Of a stretch of DNA of 35,241 bases, positions 23,403 to 31,928 are shown in pieces. This DNA comes from Thermoplasmata archaeon (lineage in GTDB: Archaea > Thermoplasmatota > Thermoplasmata > UBA10834), in contig JAEHCN010000005.1 in the NCBI GenBank assembly GCA_020696395.1, forward strand, positions 1 to 35,241. The letters are read 5' to 3'. Position numbers and translations under genes: made by a program. The notes under the pieces were generated by a model. The model did no database searches, had not been told where the DNA came from, and saw nothing but the letters and a program-made list of their open reading frames with translations. The stretch's first letter is position 1; each line of letters starts with the position of its first letter.

Positions 23403-25028
23403 ATGATGGCGAGGAAGAGAGTTGTCAGCGGGCTTGCTCTGGGTTTTGCGGTCTCACTGGCATTGTGTGCCCTGATGTGTGTTTCTCCCCCGGCGAGTGG
23501 TGCTCTCTCCGCAGACTGGCAGGTCGAGGATGCGATGAGTGGCAACCGGACGCAGGCAGTGGTCCTGCAGGACGACGATGGGATCATCTACGTCATAGGT
23601 GGAGTCAGAAGCACGTCTGGCGGCTACGGACCGGAGGTAGGCGATGTCGAGTCGTTCAACCCCAGCACGGGGGAATGGACCGATTTGGCTCAGATGCCGC
23701 GTGGCGTCAGAGGGGCTGCGGGCGCCCTGGGAGGTGATGGAAGGATCTATGTTTTCGGCGGGGTGAACTCTAGTGTCATCGGCTCCAACATGACCCAGAT
23801 CTACGACCCTGCGGCAGATGTCTGGACCTCTGGGGCCGCTGTTCCACTGGGCGTTTGGGAGGCCAAGGCCGCCAGTTTCGGACTTGACAAGTTGATCGTT
23901 GTTGGCGGGGAGGGCGCATACACCAACACCCAGATATACGATATCGCCGAAGACAGCTGGTCTGCCGGAGGCAGTCTTCCCGGCGGCGTATTTGCTGGAG
24001 TCCTTCTGGAGATAGATTACTACTGCTTATACATCGGCGGTTCGGACCCTGGATACACAGCCTTGGATACCGTTTATCGGTATGACAAATATTACGACAT
24101 CTGGAACGCGGGTGACCCGATGCCCGTTCCGACGGCGGCCCACGCTGCCGTCATCGGCCCCGACGGCTTGATATACGTTGTTGGTGGCGCCGACTCCGCA
24201 ATGAACGTCGGGTTGGGGTACAACACGTCATACTGTCTCAATCCCTCAACGGGTGATTGGACCCAACTGGACGATATTCCGGTCGGCGTGAGATACCTGG
24301 GTGCGGCAACCTCGGCGGACGGAATGATTTACGCCTTCGGAGGGAATGATGACACAGACGCGCACCCCCAGGTTCTCTCGTTACATGTGATGGAGTTGAC
24401 GTCATCACTTTCGGAGTCTGAGGCACGTGCCGGCGACAGTATCACAGTCACATTGACCGTCGAGTTCGCCAACAGGGGAACGGTGACGGGTTCGGACTAC
24501 TCCGCGTATTTCGTCACTCCGGAGGGGATTCCGACCAATCCAGTGTATGCTTGGATATCCGCACCCTACCCGGCCATTGCGATTGAGCTGGATGTGCCTG
24601 GGACCGCCGAGCCAGGGACATACAGCGTTGTTGTGCATTGGTACACAAGTACGACCTCAGGCGGCGTGGAACTGCCGGTTCAGGAGCTGTCGTTGACCGT
24701 GGTGGACGCCCCCACACTGGAGGAACAGCTGTCCGAAGTCCTAGCGCAGTTGGATGCCATGGGTTCCGACATAAATGCGACGGAGGCAGCCCTCCTGGAG
24801 GAGGTTGGAGCGCTTGAGAGCGAGTTGAACGCTCTTCAGTCTCAACTGGACGCCCTTGAGTCGGCAATGGCGGAGGCTGACGACGACATACAGACCTCCT
24901 TGGACTCTAAAGCGGAGAATTCGATACTCTACGCTGTCATCGGGCTGTTGGTCGTCGTGATCGTCCTGCTCATCGTCATGATGATGATGAGCCGGAAGCG
25001 CCTCGAATCACCACCGCCATCGGCGTGA
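23403..25028 (+). CDS. Secreted Kelch-like repeat protein with C-terminal anchor
   Basis: This 541-residue predicted surface protein begins with a signal peptide (MMARKRVVSG, then a hydrophobic run to about residue 35 ending PPASGA). At least six Kelch-like beta-propeller blades follow to about residue 330, each with a YVIGG/YVFGG-type strand and a Trp-containing strand (for example IIYVIGGVRS, RIYVFGGVNS, LIYVVGGADS, MIYAFGGNDD). Next comes an Ig-like/CARDB-like domain (about 335-435, with SITVTLTVEFANRG), a coiled coil rich in Leu/Glu/Ala (about 440-505) and a transmembrane helix before a basic tail (MSRKRLESPP). In-frame starts at 23385, 23394 and 23403 cannot be separated. Binding partner unknown; the propeller most likely sits outside the cell. 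Confidence 0.8.
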   Translation: MMARKRVVSGLALGFAVSLALCALMCVSPPASGALSADWQVEDAMSGNRTQAVVLQDDDGIIYVIGGVRSTSGGYGPEVGDVESFNPSTGEWTDLAQMPRGVRGAAGALGGDGRIYVFGGVNSSVIGSNMTQIYDPAADVWTSGAAVPLGVWEAKAASFGLDKLIVVGGEGAYTNTQIYDIAEDSWSAGGSLPGGVFAGVLLEIDYYCLYIGGSDPGYTALDTVYRYDKYYDIWNAGDPMPVPTAAHAAVIGPDGLIYVVGGADSAMNVGLGYNTSYCLNPSTGDWTQLDDIPVGVRYLGAATSADGMIYAFGGNDDTDAHPQVLSLHVMELTSSLSESEARAGDSITVTLTVEFANRGTVTGSDYSAYFVTPEGIPTNPVYAWISAPYPAIAIELDVPGTAEPGTYSVVVHWYTSTTSGGVELPVQELSLTVVDAPTLEEQLSEVLAQLDAMGSDINATEAALLEEVGALESELNALQSQLDALESAMAEADDDIQTSLDSKAENSILYAVIGLLVVVIVLLIVMMMMSRKRLESPPPSA

Positions 25029-25148
25029 GATGAGCGCTGAACACGACTTAGGTCGAAACCCTTTTCAAAACATCTTTCTTGTTTCCCTGAATGTTTCGTG
25101 CGTATTTTGGTTCAAATGGACAGTGCCGCCGCTAGGACTGCCAAGAAT

Positions 25149-25156
25149 AAAAAAAA
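25149..25156 (-). terminator. T-run downstream of 16S rRNA
   Basis: Eight consecutive T residues on the minus strand, about 80 bases after the 16S 3' end, match the oligo-T signal at which archaeal RNA polymerase terminates. It is the first such tract after the gene, so the primary 16S transcript probably ends here without a linked 23S gene. Confidence 0.6.
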
Positions 25157-25208
25157 GACGGTCGTTCGATGACGGATATGGTGGTCGAAACGCTCACCAA
25201 CGGTTTGG

Positions 25209-25229
25209 CGGAGGGGTAGTGCCCCTCCG
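25209..25229 (-). other. Hairpin in the 16S 3' trailer
   Basis: CGGAGGGG and CCCCTCCG form a perfect 8-bp stem around a five-base loop, 9 bases beyond the mature 16S 3' end. It may protect the 3' end, guide processing, or help termination together with the T-run at 25149-25156. Confidence 0.5.
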
Positions 25230-25238
25230 TTGTTGCGT

Positions 25239-26689
<1,451 letters not shown>

Positions 26690-26707
<18 letters not shown>

Positions 26708-26776
26708 TGATCTGTCGTCTCATTTCATTACTACTAGCGGTCGCTCGATCGTACACTTAACTAACTGGCAGGATCA
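26690..26776. repeat. 16S 5'-end sequence repeated in its own leader
   Basis: The 10-mer GGCAGGATCA (plus strand) occurs at 26690-26699, inside the 16S 5' end, and again at 26767-26776 in the leader. The leader copy is also the 3' arm of an inverted pair with TGATCCCTGC at 26794-26803, which therefore could pair with either copy. Confidence 0.6.
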
Positions 26777-27012
26777 CCAATACTCACCGACTATGATCCC
26801 TGCATGTCGCGGCGTTCGGAAACGCCGCTGCATTTTCGTTTGCACGAAACCTCTATCTGTCATCGAACGTCAGAATCAAGAGTTCACGACAGAGCCGGAG
26901 ATCTTGATCCTCCATCATGTCTGCGACAGATGGATTAAGGGTTGATCATCAGATCAGGCGAAAAACGCCTCCCTCCCAACCACCGCCGCTGTCGCAGCCA
27001 ATTGGTTTGGGT
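26708..27012 (-). other. 16S rRNA leader region
   Basis: This is the probable transcribed leader between the predicted start near 27012 and the mature 16S 5' end; no protein gene is supported. It contains several foldable elements: a small GGCG/CGCC hairpin near 26956-26968, the strong hairpin at 26809-26828, and the inverted pair at 26767-26803 that includes the 16S 5'-end copy. The long bulge-helix-bulge processing stem expected for archaeal pre-16S could not be traced with certainty by eye. Confidence 0.5.
26809..26828 (-). other. Strong hairpin in the 16S leader
   Basis: GCGGCGTT and AACGCCGC form a perfect 8-bp stem around a TCCG loop on the minus strand. With a small bulge the outer bases GCA and TGC can extend it. 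It lies about 100 bases upstream of mature 16S and is likely a leader folding or processing element. Confidence 0.5.
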
Positions 27013-27033
27013 AGTCCCGCTAAGCCCGATGCC

Positions 27034-27043
27034 GTATTTATGC
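27034..27043 (-). promoter_or_regulatory. rrs: Probable 16S rRNA promoter
   Basis: On the minus strand CGAAACGCATAAATACGG combines a purine-rich TFB recognition element with a good TATA box. Transcription would start near 27012, giving a leader of about 300 bases. A weaker AT-rich tract near 27118-27130 could be a second start. Confidence 0.55.
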
Positions 27044-27073
27044 GTTTCGAACTGTGTCGTATCCGAAGCATAG

Positions 27074-27251
27074 GCGCTTCAGATGTGGGAATACGAGCTA
27101 TACGTTGAACTCCGAGATATTTGATAATTTCTATTGGGAGCTTGCCAAACAGCAACTGCGATGTCCCTGCCGCTCAACTGGAACGTAGCGCGATCGCGGC
27201 GACAAACCTTTAAGAAAGTGCCTAGCATTATGCGCTTCAGATGCGGGGATA
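27074..27251. repeat. Direct repeat including the tRNA 5' end
   Basis: GCGCTTCAGATGYGGGRATA occurs at 27074-27093 and 27232-27251 with 18 of 20 bases identical. The second copy contains the first nine bases of tRNA-Ser; the first copy is not followed by a tRNA. Origin unknown. Confidence 0.6.
27207..27214 (+). promoter_or_regulatory. TATA box of tRNA-Ser
   Basis: CCTTTAAG, preceded by ACAAA, lies about 32 bases upstream of the first tRNA base. That would start transcription a few bases before the mature 5' end, as usual for archaeal tRNA genes. Confidence 0.5.
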
Positions 27252-27357
27252 GCCCAGCCCGGTAAGGCGCTGGATTGCTATCTCCTTCTCTGAGATTCGG
27301 AAGGGGCAAACATCCAGTGCTCGAGAGAGCTCGGGGGTTCAAATCCCCCTCCCCGCG
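27243..27357 (+). tRNA. tRNA-Ser(GCU) with a 31-base intron
   Basis: The gene folds into a complete type II tRNA. The acceptor stem GCGGGGA pairs fully with TCCCCGC, with discriminator G at 27357 and no encoded CCA. The D-stem is GCC/GGC. The anticodon stem is CTGGA/TCCAG with anticodon GCT at 27277-27279. The long variable arm GCTC/GAGC is typical of tRNA-Ser, and the T-stem is GGGGG/CCCCC with loop TTCAAAT. Bases 27281-27311 are an intron at the canonical position after base 37. TTGC (27275-27278) can pair with GCAA (27306-27309) as the central helix of a bulge-helix-bulge, and CCTTC pairs with GAAGG inside the intron. Splicing would yield an 84-base tRNA decoding AGC/AGU. Confidence 0.9.
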
Positions 27358-27469
27358 CTTCCGAGAAGTTCCTTCGGCCCGCCACAGGTGTTTTGGTCAA
27401 CGGAATGGCGCGGAATGGCAGAGCGCGGACCAACCACCGAAGGCGTTCGTCACGGGTCATTTGGTTATT

Positions 27470-27477
27470 TTTATATA
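27470..27477 (+). promoter_or_regulatory. Strong TATA box of the PKD-transporter operon
   Basis: TTTATATA, preceded by GGTTATTT, is one of the best TATA boxes in the window. Transcription would begin near 27500, leaving a leader of about 75 bases before the TTG start at 27577. The 90-odd bases between the tRNA and this box contain GCGC-rich inverted repeats (TTGGTC near 27393 with GACCAA near 27428) but no gene. Confidence 0.6.
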
Positions 27478-27576
27478 GGGTCAAGGCATTGGCGTTCGCC
27501 GTGCCTTCGCTAGGCATGCCTGGGTACCATATCCAGTGCGCTATCGAGAACGCTTCCTTGAGGGGGGAAGAGAACA

Positions 27577-29631
27577 TTGAACATCGGTCGCGGTCTTAAC
27601 GAAGGACATTCACCTCCCAAACGTCCGCCCTCGTCTTCTTCCGATAAACGCGTTCTGGTCGTGTTTTCCCTTTTGCTGCTTCTCTTATCGTCCTTTGCAG
27701 GCGTCTTGTCAATCCCACAGGAAGCCGGCGAACTCGCGGCGCGGGACGACCCCATTCCCGCGAGATCGAATGCTATAAGCGGCGTGGAGTTCAAGGTCGT
27801 ACCCTCATGGGTCCATGTCGGGGAGTCTGTGACGTTCTATGCGAACGCGTCCACCGATGTGGGGTCGATGCTGAATTTCACGATCAAGTACGACAGCGAG
27901 CTTGCGGACGGCTCTCCGAACCCGAACAGCCCCGTGTCTGTCAACGTGACGGGAAGCTCCGGAAAGGTCGTGACGACATATACATACGATCACGAGGGCA
28001 ATCTGACGAATCCGCTCGTGCCCGATCCCTTCTTCAAAGTCACTCTTACAGTATTCGACGGCTACACCACGAACACTCAGACGAGGAACGTCTACGTCGT
28101 CGGAAACGTCGCGCCGGAGTTCAAGTTGTCGCTGGGCTCCCTCTATGACAACCCGGACATCGGCGTGGAGCAAGTCTACTCCATCAAACTCATCGACAAA
28201 GACGGAGATTCGTTGAACATCACCTGGGACTTCGGCGACGGGACCCCTATCGTCTACAACGAGACCGGTCCTGCCGGAACCGAGATCTTTGTGAACCAGA
28301 CCCATGTATGGGACCCGGTCGAGCCCGGGGCCGAGTTCTACGATGTGCTGTATTATCTGAATGTGACGGTCGACGACGGTCAAGGAAACATCATAGAGTC
28401 CACCTCCGAGGTCCTGTTCAGCATCGGCATGAACTTCGGCCCGGAAGGCACGTTGAAAGCGTCGGCAACATGGGTGGACCCGATGACGGTGGTCTGGTTC
28501 TATGCGAACGCGACCGACCGCGAGGGTGAGTCCATCACGTGGACTTTCATATTCGAGCTGGAGGGGGAGGACTATCTCACTGAAGTGTACAGGACCAATG
28601 CCACGGACCCGTACGAGGTAGTTTGGATGAACGTCTCGCAAGTGTTCTCGGTCGAGGGTAACTACACCGTGACCGTCTACGCAACTGATGCACTGCTCCC
28701 CGAACTGCAGGTGGGTTTCCATAATGCAACTCTGGGTTCTATCAGTGTGAGATCCGAGATCAACGTGGTGCCGTATGTCATGAGCACGATGACCGTGACG
28801 CCTTCTCCTCTCAAGGTGAATGCTACGAACCCTACCGTCATCGCCACCGTCTACACGGAGATAGCCGATTGGGATGGCGATGTGCTCACTGCGACTTGGG
28901 ATTTCGGTGACGGATCGGAGCAGGCGGTGAACGTCACCGCTGGTGGGAAGCCGATCTACGGCGTATCACAGCAGCACGAGTACGTTTCTGCAGGTTACTT
29001 CAATGTCACGCTAATGGTGACGGACGGCTGGTTCAATCACACGGTGACCAGGTGGAAGGTGGTCACCGTCACCTCGGATAACAAGGCACCCACCGTCGTC
29101 GGTATCGACGTCCTGCACACGAACGGCAGTTACAGCCTGCCAGGGAGCGTCGTCGGCTTCGTGATAAAGCTCAACGACTCCGAGAGGGACCCGATCGAGA
29201 TCACATGGGATTTCGGAGACAACACGACCAAGCTCCGAATGAACCTAACGGAGTTCGACGAGGATGGCGTGGTGACGTGCGAGGTCAACCACACCTACGT
29301 CTTGAGGGGGGAGTACAGGGCGCGCATCACTTTCACAGACCACATGTTCGACACGAAATACCACAACAGCTCCGTGAACGTGACCGTCCGAATCAGGTTC
29401 TATGAGCTCTCCCAGGCAGAGCCCTGGGATGTCTGGGATTCCGTTGGCCTCGGTCTGCTGTTCTGCCTCTTCGGCTCTTGTATAGCGTGGGTCGTGTACG
29501 CGCACATAAGACGTAGGAGAATCGACGAGTGGGGGATGACCTGGGACGAGTACAGGATTCGTAAGAAAGAGGTCAAGTTCGGCGATATGGGCGGCGAGGA
29601 CAAACGTGGTCCTGGGGGTGGAGACGCATGA
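27577..29631 (+). CDS. Membrane-anchored PKD-repeat surface protein
   Basis: This 684-residue extracellular protein has an N-terminal hydrophobic signal/anchor (residues about 25-44, VLVVFSLLLLLLSSFAGV) and a C-terminal transmembrane helix (about 618-640) followed by a charged cytoplasmic tail. About five PKD-type beta-sandwich repeats lie between, seen as TWDFGDGTP near 215, TWTFIFELEGE near 315, TWDFGDGSE near 440 and TWDFGDNTT near 540, with a diverged first copy near 85. Many N-x-S/T sequons suggest glycosylation. The start is TTG at 27577 with GAGGGGGG 9 bases upstream; no ATG occurs before the signal peptide. Its stop overlaps the DppB start as ATGA, so it is translationally coupled to the peptide transporter. 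No enzymatic motif is seen. Confidence 0.85.
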   Translation: MNIGRGLNEGHSPPKRPPSSSSDKRVLVVFSLLLLLLSSFAGVLSIPQEAGELAARDDPIPARSNAISGVEFKVVPSWVHVGESVTFYANASTDVGSMLNFTIKYDSELADGSPNPNSPVSVNVTGSSGKVVTTYTYDHEGNLTNPLVPDPFFKVTLTVFDGYTTNTQTRNVYVVGNVAPEFKLSLGSLYDNPDIGVEQVYSIKLIDKDGDSLNITWDFGDGTPIVYNETGPAGTEIFVNQTHVWDPVEPGAEFYDVLYYLNVTVDDGQGNIIESTSEVLFSIGMNFGPEGTLKASATWVDPMTVVWFYANATDREGESITWTFIFELEGEDYLTEVYRTNATDPYEVVWMNVSQVFSVEGNYTVTVYATDALLPELQVGFHNATLGSISVRSEINVVPYVMSTMTVTPSPLKVNATNPTVIATVYTEIADWDGDVLTATWDFGDGSEQAVNVTAGGKPIYGVSQQHEYVSAGYFNVTLMVTDGWFNHTVTRWKVVTVTSDNKAPTVVGIDVLHTNGSYSLPGSVVGFVIKLNDSERDPIEITWDFGDNTTKLRMNLTEFDEDGVVTCEVNHTYVLRGEYRARITFTDHMFDTKYHNSSVNVTVRIRFYELSQAEPWDVWDSVGLGLLFCLFGSCIAWVVYAHIRRRRIDEWGMTWDEYRIRKKEVKFGDMGGEDKRGPGGGDA

Positions 29632-30650
29632 GCTCTCCCCAGAAGCGGTCGTTGAGGAAGATGCTGGTGAAGCGCTCCATAAACGTCGTGGTAACGATAT
29701 TCGGCATAATGACTCTGAACTTCGCGTTGATACACCTGATGCCGGGTGACCCGATTCTCAATATGGTGCCCCGGGACCCTAAGCTGGATCCGGCGGTGAA
29801 GGAGTCGCTCATAGATAAATTCAACCTCGACGCGGGTCTTCTTGAGAGATATGTCACATACATGTGGAAGACGATTACGCTGGACTGGGGCACTTCGTAT
29901 TCGACGATGCGCCCCGTCTGGGATGTCATATCGTACGATATGCGCTGGACCATATTGCTGATTGGAACCGCCACCTTCTTCACGTTGATAATCGGCATGG
30001 CCATCGGAGCCATGGCAGCCTATCGACGGGGTGGCGCGTTCGATCTTGTGTCAACCGGTACGGGTCTGTTCTTCTACGGCATGCCGATCTTCTGGTTCGC
30101 CATGCTTCTGCAGGAGGCCTTCAATTCTCAGCTCTTCGGCATGAACTGGTGGCCGCAGCTACCTGGTGGGAGCTATTACGATATCGTCGAGTACGGTCCG
30201 GTGTTCGAATGGAAACTCGGGCTCGTTCTCAGCGTTCTCGAGCATCTCATACTGCCATCGCTCACGTTAGCGATTGCGTCGTTCGCCGGGGTCGCGTTGG
30301 TCATGCGGGGTTCCCTTGTCGACGTGATGACCGACGACTACATCCTGACAGCGAAGGCGAAGGGTCTCACGGACTACCAGATCCTCCGGCGTCACGCGCT
30401 GCCGAACGGAATGCCACCGATGGTCGCGCTGATAGCTATGAGCGTCGCGTTCATCATCGGCGGTGCTTATCAGATCGAGTACGTTTTCAACTATCCCGGG
30501 ATAGGATACAGGACGATAAATGCAATCTGGGACCTGGACTTTCCGATTCTCCAGTTTGTCGTAGTCGTGGGCGGCGTGGCCGTGGTCATTGCCAATCTAT
30601 TAGCCGATATCGTGCTGATCTACATCGACCCGAGGATCAACCTGGTGTGA
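29628..30650 (+). CDS. dppB: Peptide ABC transporter permease, DppB type
   Basis: This is a membrane permease of the dipeptide/oligopeptide/nickel importer family, 340 residues, with about six transmembrane helices. The N-terminus IFGIMTLNFALIHLMPGDP is the standard DppB opening. The cytoplasmic EAA loop is DDYILTAKAKGLTDYQILRRHALPN, which docks on the ATPase subunits, followed by VFNYPGIGY and a C-terminal YIDPRINLV. The ATG overlaps the preceding PKD gene stop (ATGA) with GGGGGTGGAG upstream. The substrate is probably peptides, judged from the operon and the family; nickel or sugars are not excluded. The ATP-binding subunits are not in the window and should lie downstream or elsewhere. Confidence 0.93.
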   Translation: MSSPQKRSLRKMLVKRSINVVVTIFGIMTLNFALIHLMPGDPILNMVPRDPKLDPAVKESLIDKFNLDAGLLERYVTYMWKTITLDWGTSYSTMRPVWDVISYDMRWTILLIGTATFFTLIIGMAIGAMAAYRRGGAFDLVSTGTGLFFYGMPIFWFAMLLQEAFNSQLFGMNWWPQLPGGSYYDIVEYGPVFEWKLGLVLSVLEHLILPSLTLAIASFAGVALVMRGSLVDVMTDDYILTAKAKGLTDYQILRRHALPNGMPPMVALIAMSVAFIIGGAYQIEYVFNYPGIGYRTINAIWDLDFPILQFVVVVGGVAVVIANLLADIVLIYIDPRINLV

Positions 30651-30662
30651 GGGAGTGAGCAG

Positions 30663-31601
30663 ATGACGCAACCAGACAACGGACAAAACAAGAGGGCTTC
30701 GGAGATACGGTCGGAAGTCCGCCGCGAGAAGCTTCGGTTGCTGATCTCAAGGTCGAAGCGCGTTACTAGAGATGTTCTGAAGAACCCCATGGGGTTGATC
30801 GGTACTGCCATCTTGATATTCTTCATGTTTATTGCGGTGTTCGGGACATACCTCGCTCCCTACAAGGTCGATGCGACCAAACCCGGACTGTTCGATTCGT
30901 ATCTGCCCTCGTCAAGCGAGCATTGGATGGGCACCGATGTCTTCGGCCACGACATATTCAGCAAGCTTCTCTACGGTGCTAGGACTTCGATAGTCGTCGG
31001 CACGTTCGCAGCTGTGATCGCCTCTGTAGTTGGAGCTACTGTGGGGTTGTTCTCTGGATATGCCGGGGGCTGGAAGGATGAAGTGCTGATGAGGATCAAC
31101 GACGTGATGCTCTCCATCCCGTGGCTCGTTCTCATGATACTCATTGCGGGGCTGATTGGGACGATCAGCCTTCTGATCATCATCCTCATAATCGGCCTCA
31201 CCGGCTGGTCTGCCACCGCCCGTCTTGTGCGTGCGCAGGTCCTATCACTCAGAGAACGTCAGTACATCGAGCGGGCGAAGGCGATAGGCGCGGGCGACTT
31301 ACACATCATCAAGACGCACATCCTGCCGAATTCGTTCCCTCTCGTGTTCGCCAACACGATACTCACGGTGGCGATATCCATCCTATCCGAGGCCACGCTG
31401 AGCTTCCTTCACATGCGGCCCTACGGTTCCGTTACTTGGGGTACGATGCTCTCGTACGCATACGAATGTAGCGCCTTCCAGCTCGGCCTGCACTATTGGA
31501 TAGTGATGCCAGGCCTTTGCATCGTATTCCTCGTCCTTGGATTCACACTGCTGGGATATGCTCTTGACGAGGTACTGAACCCGAGGCTGAGGAAGAGGTA
31601 G
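30663..31601 (+). CDS. dppC: Peptide ABC transporter permease, DppC type
   Basis: This is the second permease of the importer, 312 residues. It has a basic cytoplasmic N-terminus, then NPMGLIGTAILIFFMFIAVFG, the family signature SSEHWMGTDVFGHDIFSKLLYGARTS (seen in parts), and the EAA loop ERQYIERAKAIGAGDLHIIKTHILPN. It ends with ALDEVLNPRLRKR, typical of DppC. The start is 12 bases after the DppB stop with GAGGGAGTGA upstream, so the two permeases are co-transcribed and should form the heterodimeric channel. LHMRPYGSVTWGTMLSYA replaces the more usual GVQPPTPSWG stretch, a mild divergence common in archaeal relatives. Confidence 0.93.
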   Translation: MTQPDNGQNKRASEIRSEVRREKLRLLISRSKRVTRDVLKNPMGLIGTAILIFFMFIAVFGTYLAPYKVDATKPGLFDSYLPSSSEHWMGTDVFGHDIFSKLLYGARTSIVVGTFAAVIASVVGATVGLFSGYAGGWKDEVLMRINDVMLSIPWLVLMILIAGLIGTISLLIIILIIGLTGWSATARLVRAQVLSLRERQYIERAKAIGAGDLHIIKTHILPNSFPLVFANTILTVAISILSEATLSFLHMRPYGSVTWGTMLSYAYECSAFQLGLHYWIVMPGLCIVFLVLGFTLLGYALDEVLNPRLRKR

Positions 31602-31604
31602 GAT

Positions 31605-31769
31605 ATGTACGACGGAATTCCGGCTGGCTCGCGCGAAAGTGCTCTGTCCGGAGCCTTCTCCGAGACGAGGGAGTCCACCAATGTACAGGTTAGTCGCCTC
31701 GGGAATAGAAAGAGGTTTATAGCATTCATGGGTTACGAATCCTGTTCTTCTGCGGGGGCGTGGAGGTAA
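31605..31769 (+). CDS. Possible 54-residue small protein (doubtful)
   Basis: An open frame starts at the ATG 3 bases after the DppC stop, with AGGTAGGA immediately upstream, and ends at TAA. The predicted protein is hydrophilic with no known motif, signal or membrane segment. A TATA-like TTTATAG lies inside it. It could be a translated small protein or only a by-product of the DppC end. Conservation in related genomes would decide. Confidence 0.2.
   Translation: MYDGIPAGSRESALSGAFSETRESTNVQVSRLGNRKRFIAFMGYESCSSAGAWR
31716..31722 (+). promoter_or_regulatory. Possible TATA box upstream of the binding-protein gene
   Basis: TTTATAG, preceded by AAAGAGG, would start transcription near 31745 and give the binding-protein gene its own promoter with a leader of about 185 bases. 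The 327-base gap after dppC also contains a CCCTC/GAGGG hairpin around 31842-31855. Binding proteins often need more copies than permeases, which a separate promoter would allow. Confidence 0.35.
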
Positions 31770-31928
31770 CGGCGGGAATACTGCTGGCGTCGGTGGAACG
31801 AGTGATGTGTTGTTTCAGCGGTAGCGCCGCCCCGCACTTCCCTCCGGAGAGGGATTGGATGCGACAGAATCGTGACCTGTGAAATGTACAGGAAGATCCA
31901 GGAATACTGTATTCGGGGGTTTGGAATA

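Noticed and set aside
27278-27577. Minus-strand frame of 99 residues across tRNA-Ser and the following promoter
   Set aside because: It overlaps the tRNA and a strong TATA box, and its composition shows no protein motif.
27805-28722. Long minus-strand frame antisense to the PKD protein
   Set aside because: High-GC codon bias produces long antisense frames here; the plus frame has signal peptide, PKD motifs and operon coupling.
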